Source of the DNA: an uncultured Verrucomicrobiota bacterium
Lineage (GTDB): Bacteria > Verrucomicrobiota > Verrucomicrobiia > Chthoniobacterales > SZAS-18
Assembly: GCA_937873255.1 (NCBI GenBank)
Contig: CALMVM010000340.1
Span: 1-20,625 of the forward strand
Reading direction: 5' to 3'
Length of the DNA stretch: 20,625 bases
The notes beneath the pieces were generated by a model that made no database searches, was not told where the DNA came from, and saw only the letters and a program-made list of their open reading frames with translations. Of this stretch, positions 14,095 to 20,625 are shown piece by piece. How positions within the stretch are numbered: position 1 is the stretch's first letter; every line of letters begins with the position of its first letter. Both the position numbers and the translations under genes were made by a program.

Positions 14095-14943
14095 TTACGC
14101 CTCCTGCAACACGTCCACCGGCCGCTCCTTCTTCTGGAGCGCGCGGCGCAGCTTGCTGAGCGCGATGTTCTGCAACTGTCGGATGCGCTCGCGCGTCACG
14201 CCGAATTTCTTGCCGACCTCTTCGAGCGTCTTGGGCTTGCCGCCGTCCAGGCCGAACCGCGAGAAAATGATCTTCTTCTCGCGCTCGTCGAGCACGTCCA
14301 GCAACCCGTCGACCTCGTCGCGCAGGTTCTTGTCGCGCAGCAACTCGAACGGCGTGAACGCGTCCTCGTCACCGACGATCTCGCCGAACTCGGTCGAGTC
14401 CTCGTCGCTGATCGGCGCGTCCAGGCTCGCCGGGCGGATGGACACCGTCTTGAGCTGCGAAACCTTGCCCGAGGCGATGCCGATTTCCTCGGCCAGCTCG
14501 TCGTCGGTCGGTTCGCGGCCCAGTTCCTCGCTCATTTGCAAGGAAACCCGGCGCATCTTGCTGATCTTGTCCACGAGATGGACGGGCAGGCGAATCGTCT
14601 TGCTCTGGTTGGCCAGCGCACGCTTGATCGACTGCTTGATCCACCACGCGGCGTACGTGCTCAGCTTGCCGCCCTTGGCCGGATCGAAACGCTCGACGGC
14701 CTTCATCAGGCCGATGTTGCCCTCCGAGATCAGGTCCAGTAGCGGCAGGCCCAGATTCGCGTAGTCGTGCGCGATCTTGACGACCAGCCGCAGGTTGGAG
14801 CGCACCATCAGCGAACGCGCTTCCTTGTCGCCTTTCTTGATGCGGGCCGCCAGCGTGATCTCGTCCTGCGGCGTCAGGAGCGGGATCTGTCCGATCTCGC
14901 GCAGGTAAATTTTGATTCCAGTATCGCTATCTTCGACACCCAT
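14095..14943 (-). CDS. RpoD/SigA-family RNA polymerase sigma factor (short, group 2-like)
   Basis: 282 residues. Region 1.2 (IKIYLREIGQIPLLTPQDEI) leads into region 2 (NLRLVVKIAHDYANLGLPLL, DLISEGNIGLMKAVERFDP, then KLSTYAAWWIKQSIKRALAN). Region 3 (SKTIRLPVHLVDKISKMRR, then EELGREPTDDELAEEIGI) and region 4 (LDEREKKIIFSRFGLDGG, TLEEVGKKFGVTRERIRQLQ) are all intact. It lacks region 1.1 and the non-conserved insert, so it is shorter than a typical RpoD (about 600 residues) and is probably an alternative group 2 factor recognising promoters close to the housekeeping consensus. It is divergent from an ECF sigma gene and ends in an intrinsic terminator. The long upstream gap allows a structured leader. 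Confidence 0.94.
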   Translation of the reverse strand: MGVEDSDTGIKIYLREIGQIPLLTPQDEITLAARIKKGDKEARSLMVRSNLRLVVKIAHDYANLGLPLLDLISEGNIGLMKAVERFDPAKGGKLSTYAAWWIKQSIKRALANQSKTIRLPVHLVDKISKMRRVSLQMSEELGREPTDDELAEEIGIASGKVSQLKTVSIRPASLDAPISDEDSTEFGEIVGDEDAFTPFELLRDKNLRDEVDGLLDVLDEREKKIIFSRFGLDGGKPKTLEEVGKKFGVTRERIRQLQNIALSKLRRALQKKERPVDVLQEA

Positions 14944-15189
14944 ATAATTAAAAGTGAAGGTCCTCGGTTGATTTTCGCCAGCGCACCGGCGAAGCTTGGT
15001 CTAGTCTCTATTCATTACGTGCCGGGGGTGCGCCTCGGTCTGCTTATAACGCTTCCCTTCGAGGGGCGAAAAAAGCCGGTGACGGACTCCGGTGTACCCA
15101 GAATCAGACAGCCGGCGTTGTTCGGCGTTCAATTTTTCGTCCCCTTTCAAGGTGGATACCTTGACGTAACAATCAGGGGGATCGGTTGC

Positions 15190-15212
15190 CGTCCGTTCAA
15201 TGGACGTTTTTT
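15190..15212 (+). terminator. Orphan terminator-like hairpin
   Basis: CGTCCG (15190-15195), loop TTCAA, TGGACG (15201-15206), then six T (15207-15212). The stem is 6 bp including one G-T pair. No gene on the plus strand ends nearby. Confidence 0.5.
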
Positions 15213-15213
15213 G

Positions 15214-15242
15214 ATTGAAACAAATTTCCGCGCGTGGGTCAA
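15214..15242 (-). promoter_or_regulatory. Possible sigma-70 promoter of the RpoD-like sigma gene
   Basis: On the minus strand, TTGACC (15242-15237) and TTCAAT (15219-15214) are separated by 17 nt. The first matches the consensus at five of six positions, the second at four. It would give a leader of about 260 nt. Confidence 0.3.
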
Positions 15243-15444
15243 GCGACAAAAATAAAATTTTTGCGCACCCCGAAAACCGCCTTGGATTTCGTGAAAAATC
15301 CTTGCCTGAAACGCCGGGGTCGGGGAAACGCCCTATTTGTCGGTTTTTCGGTCGTTTTTACATCCTTTTTGCGCTAATCCGGCGTATCTTATGGCGAATC
15401 CGGTTGTCCATGTGAGAACCGCTTGTACCCTCCGTCTTTCCCGC

Positions 15445-16044
15445 ATGGCCAGCCAACCTATCGTCCGCGACGAATCCATCGAAATCGAGCTTCTGGAAGC
15501 CACCGGGCGCGGGGACCGCGCCAGCTTCCGGCAACTCTACGAGCGCTATGCTGGCGTTCTGTTTTCCACGGCCTACCAGGTTCTGACCGACCCGGCGGAA
15601 GCCGAGGACGTGCTTCAAGACGTGTTCGTGCAGATTTGGGACAAGGCCAAGCTGTACGACCGCAGCCGCGGCAAGCCCCTCACGTGGGCATTGACGCTCA
15701 CCCGTAACAAGTCCATCGACCGTTTGCGTAGCGCCCGCCGTCGTCACCGGCTCAAGGACGAGGTCGAAAAGGAAACCGCCGTCAACGAGCAGCGTGGCGC
15801 GGGGGCGGTGCATAATGATAATGACTCCGTCGAACGCGTCTGCGCGCGTGAAAAAAGCACGATCATCCGCAACGCGGTTCTCCAGCTTTCCAACGAACAG
15901 CGGCAGGCCATCGAGATGGCATTCTTCGGCGGCCTGACGCAGAATGAGATCGCGCAGGAACTCGACGAGCCCCTCGGCACGGTCAAGGCGCGCATCCGCC
16001 GGGGGATGATCCGGCTCAAGGATCTGATCGAGCCCCGGCTTTGA
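15445..16044 (+). CDS. ECF-type sigma-70 family RNA polymerase sigma factor
   Basis: 199 residues. Sigma region 2 spans about residues 20-90 (ASFRQLYERYAGVLFSTAYQ, then DPAEAEDVLQDVFVQIWDKA, KPLTWALTLTRNKSIDRLRS). A charged linker follows, then region 4 (LQLSNEQRQAIEMAFFGGLT, QNEIAQELDEPLGTVKARIRRG, RLKDLI). There is no region 1 or 3, which defines the extracytoplasmic-function class. The pattern is like SigK/ECF factors that usually have a partner anti-sigma; none is encoded downstream, where only a repeat and an opposite-strand gene are found. The ATG at 15445 is preferred because the frame upstream to 15337 does not look protein-like. No Shine-Dalgarno. Divergent from the RpoD-like gene. 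Confidence 0.92.
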   Translation: MASQPIVRDESIEIELLEATGRGDRASFRQLYERYAGVLFSTAYQVLTDPAEAEDVLQDVFVQIWDKAKLYDRSRGKPLTWALTLTRNKSIDRLRSARRRHRLKDEVEKETAVNEQRGAGAVHNDNDSVERVCAREKSTIIRNAVLQLSNEQRQAIEMAFFGGLTQNEIAQELDEPLGTVKARIRRGMIRLKDLIEPRL

Positions 16045-16074
16045 CAGGGTTGCTACGCCGAAGGCGCGTCCAAA

Positions 16075-16191
16075 CCAAGGTAGGGATGGCTCTCCGAGCC
16101 GTTCCCTGGATTTGTCCGGATGACCGGTCGCTGTGGTCGAGCCCGACCAGAAGAAAATAGGGAACGGATCGGAGAGCCATCCCTGTCTTGG
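16075..16191. repeat. Inverted repeat, AGGGATGGCTCTCCGAGCCGTTCCCT type
   Basis: The core arm 16082-16107 is the reverse complement of 16159-16184 with one mismatch in 26. Weaker pairing (CCAAGG with CTTGG) extends the arms to 16075 and 16191. The spacer is about 51 nt. The core itself contains the small palindrome GGCTCTCCGAGCC. A related single arm occurs at 7164-7186. It lies just after the ECF sigma gene and may serve as a transcription barrier. Confidence 0.88.
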
Positions 16192-16223
16192 AGACGACCG
16201 CCGCAGAAGCGGCGAGACGGCGT

Positions 16224-16619
16224 CTACCGCCCGATCACCTTCACGTCGATATACACCCCTTCTCCCTCGCGGTAGACGGTCACGTGGATGAGCGGCGTGC
16301 CGTCCACGATGGCACGGTAGGCCCGGCGGTCGGTGTGGCCGCGTTCGAGCATTTGTTCGAGGCGTTCACGGTGCCCGGCGGTATCAAAATAACGGTCGGC
16401 CTCGTCCTCGTCGTCCGCCTTGTGGAACTTGTAAAAATTCGCCCGGTCCTGGCGGATGATCTCGGCGGGCGAGGTCAGCCGCACGCCGTCGCTGGCGAAG
16501 TGGTCGTGCTCGCTCAGCCGGGCGATGTACTCGTTGATGACGCGTCCCTGGGCGCGCAGGACGGACGCGGTGCCGACAAAAGCCAGCAGGGCGAACAGGC
16601 AGGTTTTCATTTTGGTCAT
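16224..16619 (-). CDS. Small secreted protein of unknown function
   Basis: 131 residues. The ATG at 16619 opens on a Sec signal peptide (MTKMKTCLFALLAFVGTASV, likely cleavage after LRAQ); a second ATG at 16610 would work equally well. The mature part of about 108 residues is charged: NEYIARLSEHDHFASDGVRL, then AEIIRQDRANFYKFHKADDE, a helix with DTAGHRERLEQMLERG, and a beta-like end LIHVTVYREGEGVYIDVKVIG. The mature chain has no cysteine, lipobox or membrane segment, so it is probably periplasmic. I do not recognise the family. It is divergent from hrpA with an 82-nt gap and convergent with the ECF sigma gene, from which it is separated by an inverted repeat. Confidence 0.72.
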   Translation of the reverse strand: MTKMKTCLFALLAFVGTASVLRAQGRVINEYIARLSEHDHFASDGVRLTSPAEIIRQDRANFYKFHKADDEDEADRYFDTAGHRERLEQMLERGHTDRRAYRAIVDGTPLIHVTVYREGEGVYIDVKVIGR

Positions 16620-16701
16620 GTAAAGGGAAACGGGACAAATCGTGAAGTTTGCGGCCTTTGACAAAGAATGATGTAAATTTTTCCTCCGCCGCCGACGCCC
16701 G

Positions 16702-19700
16702 ATGATCCCCGTACCCATCCGCTACCCCGCCGAACTGCCCGTCAGCGCGCGCCGGGAGGAAATCCTCGCCGCCCTGCGCGCGCACCCGGTCGTGGTCGTC
16801 GCGGGCGAGACCGGTTCCGGGAAGACGACGCAGCTTCCCAAGCTCTGCCTCGAAGCCGCCGGCTCCGACGCGCCCGGCCGACGCCCGCGCCTGATCGGCT
16901 GCACGCAGCCGCGCCGTGTCGCCGCCCTGAGCGTGTCGCGCCGCGTCGCGGAGGAACTCGGCGTCCCGTGGGGCCGCGAGGTCGGCTGCAAGATTCGTTT
17001 CGACGATCAGACCGGCCGCGACACCCGCGTGAAATTCATGACCGACGGCATCCTGCTGGCGGAAATCCAGAGCGACCCGCTGCTGCGCGCCTACGAGACC
17101 ATCATCCTCGACGAGGCACACGAGCGTTCGCTCAACATCGACTTCCTGCTCGGCCACCTGAATGGGCTCCTCCAACGCCGTCCACCCGGCGACCTGCGGC
17201 TGGTCATCACGTCGGCGACGATTGACACGGCGGCGTTTTCGGCGGCGTTCGGCGGCGCGCCGGTGGTGGAGGTTTCCGGGCGGCTGTACCCGGTGGAGGT
17301 CCGCTACCAGCCCGTGGGCGGTTCGGTGGAGGAGGAACTCGAAGACGAGACGTTCGTGGAGGCCGCCGTCCGCGCGACGGAGGACGCGCTCCTCGAAACC
17401 GACGCGGGCGACGTGCTCGTTTTCATGCCCACGGAACGCGACATCCGCGAGACGCGCGACCTCCTCGAAAGCCGCCTCGGACGCGGCACGGAGGTCATTG
17501 GTCTTTACGGGCGGATGGCCGCCGCCGAGCAGACGCGCGTTTTCTCCCCCGGCCCGGCCCGGCGGGTGATCGTCGCCACGAACATCGCCGAAACCTCGCT
17601 GACGATCCCGCGCATCCGCTACGTCATCGACACGGGCCTCGCGCGGATCAGCCGTTACAACCCGCGTACGCGCACCAAGCGTCTGCCCGTCGAACCCGTC
17701 AGCCAGAGCAGCGCCAACCAACGCGCGGGCCGCGCGGGCCGCGTGCAGGACGGCATTTGCATCCGGCTTTACGACGAGGAGGATTTCGACAAGCGTCCGC
17801 GCTTCACCCAACCGGAAATCCAGCGCGCGAACCTCGCGGAGGTCATCCTGCGAATGAAGGCGTTTGGCCTGGGCGAGATCGAGACGTTTCCCTTCCTCGA
17901 ACCGCCGCTGGCCGCTTCGATCCGCGCCGGCTACGCGCTGTTGCACGAACTCGGCGCGCTCGACGACGCCCACGCGCTGACCCCGCTCGGACGCGAACTG
18001 GCTCGCTTGCCGCTCGACCCGACGCTCGGGCGGATGCTGCTCCAGGCGCGCGAGGAACGGGCGTTGCCCGACGTACTCGTCATCGCCGCCGGCCTGAGCG
18101 TGCCCGACCCGCGCGAACGCCCCGAGGACAACAAAGAGGCGGCCGCCACGGCCCACCGCGCGTTCGCGGACAGCGCGTCCGATTTCCTGTCGCTGCTGCA
18201 CATCTGGCGCGCGATCCCCGAAAACCCGAGCCGCAACTCCCTGCGCCGTTTCGCCAAGGCAAATTTCCTTTCGCAGACCCGCCTGCGCGAATGGCGCGAC
18301 ATCCACGGGCAACTCGCCGACGCGATGCGCGAACGCGGCGAGCGCCACGAGCACGCGCCCGCCGCCGCGCTGACGACGGATTTCTCCGATCCTGTGGCCT
18401 ACGCGCGGGTCCACCGTTCGATCCTCGCTGGCCTGCTCTCGCAGATCGCCCAGCGCAAGGAACGCAACAATTACACCGCCACCGGCAATCGCCTCGTGAC
18501 GCTGTTTCCCGGTTCCGGCCTGTACGCCCGCCAGGAAAAACGCCGCAAGGGCGAACCACCCCCGGGCAACCCGACCGCCGCCGTTCCCGAAAAGACCAGC
18601 CAGCCGCCGTGGATCGTCGCGGGTGAGATCGTGCAGACCTCGCAACTCTTCGCGCGCACGGTCGCGCATATCGACCCCGCGTGGGTCGCCGAACTCGGCG
18701 CGCACCTGTGCCGTTTCAGCTACACCGACCCGCATTGGAACGAAAAATCCGGCCGCGTGCTCGCGTGGGAACGCGTGCTCCTGTCCGGCCTGGAGGTCGT
18801 GCGCCGCCGCGTGGACTACGGCCGGATCGACGCTACGAAGGCCACCGAGTTGTTCATCCGTGGCGCGCTCGTCGGGGGTGAGGCGCACGTCGAACACCGC
18901 TTCTTCAAGCACAACGCCGCCCTGCGCGAACGCATCGAGGCCGTGCTGACCCGCGTGCGCGACCGGCGCGTGGACAATCTCGACGAGACGTTTTACCGTT
19001 TCTATGCCACGCGCATCGAGGGCGTTTCCTCCCTTCACGACCTCAATAAACTCGTGCGCGCTCGCATCACGCGCGAACCGGATTTCCTTTGCGCCTCCGA
19101 GGACGACCTCTTGCCCGCCGGCGACGCCGACGGCTTCGACCGCGCGCAGTTCCCCGAACAGGTCGCGCTCAACAACACCGCCCTGCCCTTGCAATATTTC
19201 TACGCGCCCGGCGAGGAACGCGACGGCGTGACGGTGCGTGTCCCCCTGCCCGCCGTCGATACGCTCACCGCCGGGCAAGTGCAATGGATGGTCCCCGGCC
19301 TGCGCGCCGAACAGGCCGACACCCTCCTGCGCGCGTTGCCCAAGGCCGCCCGCCGCGCGCTGCAACCTCTGGAACCGAAGGTGCGCGAGGTCGCACAACA
19401 GTTCGAGCCGGGCCGGGCGGATTTCCTCACGGCGCTGGCGGCGTTCCTTTCCAAACGCTACGGCGTGGACGTGCAGCCTTCCGACTGGCCGCCGGACAGC
19501 CTGCCGGCCCATCTGCGACCGCGCGTCGAGGTCGTGGACCGTGACAATAAACCCCTCGCCGCCGGACGCGACCTGCCCGCCCTCCAAAACACTCTCGCAA
19601 AAGCCGACCTGCGTTCCGACGCTTGGGAACGCGCCGCGCGGCGTTGGGAAAAGCCCGCCGCCGGGACGTGGAGCATCGGCGACCTGCCGGAGTCGGTCGT

Positions 19701-20550
19701 GGTCGAGGAAATGGGCGGCGTGCCGCTGCTGGCTTTCCCGGGGTTGGCCGTGCGTGGGAGCGAGGTGGACGTGCGGTTGTTTCGCCGGCGCGAGGAGGCC
19801 GAAACGTCCTCCCGCGCCGGGGTGCGCCGCTTGGCGGAGACCGCCCTCGCGCGCGACCTCGCCTGGGTCCGCAAGGAACTCGGCACCCTCCTCGCCAGAG
19901 CCGTGCCGGGCGGCAGCGCCAAAGCGCCCGCCGCCGATTTTCGCGCGGCGCTCGGCGCGTGGAACGTCCAGGCCAAGCCCGCCGCGAACAAAGGGACCAC
20001 CACCACCGCCGCGCGCTCGCCGCTGGAAATCCTCCAAGAATCCGCTTACGGGCACGTCGTCGGCGCGGCTTTGGGGTTGGACCCGGTTTTCCCACTGACG
20101 GCCGCGCGTTTCCAGGCGATGACCGAACAGGCCCAGCGCGACCTGCCGCTGCTCGCCCGCCGCACCGGCGAGGCCGGCGGCAAGGTTCTCGCCGCGCGCC
20201 AGGCGATCCTCGCCTCGACGAAGCGTTATCCCGGTCTGGAAGCGGACGTGGAACGGCTGGCGGGCAACGATTTCCCCGCGCGCACCCCGCCCGCGCAACT
20301 CGCTCACCTGCCACGTTACCTGCGCGCCGTCGCCGTCCGCGCCGAACGCGCCGCGCTCCAACCCGCCAAGGACAGTGAGAAGGCCCGCGCGCTCGCGCCG
20401 TTCGCGGATTGGGAGGCGACCGTGCCGCCCGCGCAGAGGGAGGCGTTCCGCTGGCTGCTGGAGGAATTCCGCGTGTCGGTCTTCGCGCAGGAACTCGGCA
20501 CGGCGCAGCCCGTCTCCGCCCAACGCCTGCGCCAGATCGGCGACCTGTAA
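16702..20550 (+). CDS. hrpA: ATP-dependent DEAH-box RNA helicase HrpA
   Basis: 1282 residues, the full length of bacterial HrpA (about 1300). All helicase motifs are present: I GETGSGKT (35-42), Ia TQPRRVAA, II DEAH (137-140), III SAT (171-173), IV-V region VIVATNIAETSLTIP, and VI QRAGRAGR (340-347). The HA2 ratchet-like region follows (LHELGALDDAHALTPLGREL), then an OB-fold-like section, and the long C-terminal DUF3418 region specific to HrpA (from about residue 650). The protein unwinds or remodels RNA; in E. coli HrpA acts on fimbrial mRNA processing and on stalled ribosomes. TTGACA at 16658-16663 is the only -35-like box upstream, without a well-spaced -10. The stop at 20548-20550 is followed by 75 nt with a weak GTGT-TACA-ACAC hairpin and five T at the window end. 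Confidence 0.96.
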   Translation: MIPVPIRYPAELPVSARREEILAALRAHPVVVVAGETGSGKTTQLPKLCLEAAGSDAPGRRPRLIGCTQPRRVAALSVSRRVAEELGVPWGREVGCKIRFDDQTGRDTRVKFMTDGILLAEIQSDPLLRAYETIILDEAHERSLNIDFLLGHLNGLLQRRPPGDLRLVITSATIDTAAFSAAFGGAPVVEVSGRLYPVEVRYQPVGGSVEEELEDETFVEAAVRATEDALLETDAGDVLVFMPTERDIRETRDLLESRLGRGTEVIGLYGRMAAAEQTRVFSPGPARRVIVATNIAETSLTIPRIRYVIDTGLARISRYNPRTRTKRLPVEPVSQSSANQRAGRAGRVQDGICIRLYDEEDFDKRPRFTQPEIQRANLAEVILRMKAFGLGEIETFPFLEPPLAASIRAGYALLHELGALDDAHALTPLGRELARLPLDPTLGRMLLQAREERALPDVLVIAAGLSVPDPRERPEDNKEAAATAHRAFADSASDFLSLLHIWRAIPENPSRNSLRRFAKANFLSQTRLREWRDIHGQLADAMRERGERHEHAPAAALTTDFSDPVAYARVHRSILAGLLSQIAQRKERNNYTATGNRLVTLFPGSGLYARQEKRRKGEPPPGNPTAAVPEKTSQPPWIVAGEIVQTSQLFARTVAHIDPAWVAELGAHLCRFSYTDPHWNEKSGRVLAWERVLLSGLEVVRRRVDYGRIDATKATELFIRGALVGGEAHVEHRFFKHNAALRERIEAVLTRVRDRRVDNLDETFYRFYATRIEGVSSLHDLNKLVRARITREPDFLCASEDDLLPAGDADGFDRAQFPEQVALNNTALPLQYFYAPGEERDGVTVRVPLPAVDTLTAGQVQWMVPGLRAEQADTLLRALPKAARRALQPLEPKVREVAQQFEPGRADFLTALAAFLSKRYGVDVQPSDWPPDSLPAHLRPRVEVVDRDNKPLAAGRDLPALQNTLAKADLRSDAWERAARRWEKPAAGTWSIGDLPESVVVEEMGGVPLLAFPGLAVRGSEVDVRLFRRREEAETSSRAGVRRLAETALARDLAWVRKELGTLLARAVPGGSAKAPAADFRAALGAWNVQAKPAANKGTTTTAARSPLEILQESAYGHVVGAALGLDPVFPLTAARFQAMTEQAQRDLPLLARRTGEAGGKVLAARQAILASTKRYPGLEADVERLAGNDFPARTPPAQLAHLPRYLRAVAVRAERAALQPAKDSEKARALAPFADWEATVPPAQREAFRWLLEEFRVSVFAQELGTAQPVSAQRLRQIGDL

Positions 20551-20608
20551 TGGACCGGAGCCCACGGCGAATTCCTGGCGAGATCGGGCTTCACAACGCA
20601 ACCGCGAG

Positions 20609-20625
20609 GTGTTACAACACTTTTT
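20609..20625 (+). terminator. Weak hairpin and T-run after hrpA, cut by the window end
   Basis: GTGT, loop TACA, ACAC, then five T up to the last base of the window. The stem is only 4 bp, so this is a weak call. Confidence 0.25.

Larger units (their letters stand above)
14944..15444. other. 501-nt gap between two divergent sigma factor genes
   Basis: No protein gene is convincing here. It holds a terminator-like hairpin on the plus strand (15190-15212), a possible minus-strand promoter (15214-15242), and a small hairpin with an A-run near 15055-15072 (CCCTTCGAGGGGCGAAAAAA). The segment 15211-15260 is AT-rich. A small RNA or a long structured leader is possible; I could not match a known RNA family. 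Confidence 0.6.

Noticed and set aside
15001-15249. Small minus-strand open frame in the gap between the sigma genes.
   Set aside because: No start signal, family resemblance or normal codon pattern; it lies across hairpins.
16384-20601. A 1405-codon open frame on the minus strand opposite hrpA.
   Set aside because: It mirrors hrpA codon periodicity in high-GC DNA, has low-complexity Arg/Gly/Ala-rich content and no recognisable domain, while the plus strand encodes a complete HrpA.

Overview
The window is high-GC bacterial chromosomal DNA, and the best fit is a member of the Verrucomicrobiota (Opitutae-like). This rests on the short RpoD-type sigma factor, the exosortase/EpsI pair, several dispersed inverted repeats between genes, and the near absence of Shine-Dalgarno sequences. 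The phylum call is inference from remembered family resemblance, not from a search. I see no rRNA, tRNA, CRISPR array, transposase or phage gene.

Layout. 1-4014 (+) is a signalling block: the 3' end of a gene closing with a receiver domain, a GAF/histidine kinase/receiver hybrid kinase, and a membrane histidine kinase. A 43-bp perfect inverted repeat separates the last two. 4082-4426 (+) encodes a small secreted protein. 4448-5782 (-) encodes an OmpP1/FadL-like outer membrane porin with a 14-G tract in its coding region. Divergent from it, 5976-7156 (+) is a bioF-like gene with a one-base frameshift about 85 codons from its end. 7358-8395 (+) encodes a cyclic-nucleotide-binding domain fused to a DUF4388-like domain. 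9726-8468 (-) is a coupled pair, an M50 membrane metalloprotease and a GNAT acetyltransferase, ending in an inverted repeat.

10106-13091 (+) is a compact operon: exosortase, EpsI-like partner and UDP-galactopyranose mutase. It suggests envelope or exopolysaccharide work coupled to protein sorting, although no sorted substrate is encoded here. 13130-13974 (-) is an AT-richer two-gene insert: a ParD-like antitoxin-family protein translationally linked to a small lipoprotein. 14095-14943 (-) encodes an RpoD/SigA-family sigma factor with a clear terminator. It is divergent from an ECF sigma factor (15445-16044, +) across a 501-nt gap that holds an orphan terminator-like hairpin. A repeat pair, a small secreted protein (16224-16619, -) and a full-length HrpA-type DEAH RNA helicase (16702-20550, +) close the window.

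The observations most worth following are the exosortase that seems to lack the third catalytic residue, the ParD-like/lipoprotein pair, the homopolymer tract and repeat-derived signal peptide in the porin, the bioF frameshift, and at least four unrelated inverted-repeat families in 20 kb, two of which (or their relatives) have become part of coding sequence.
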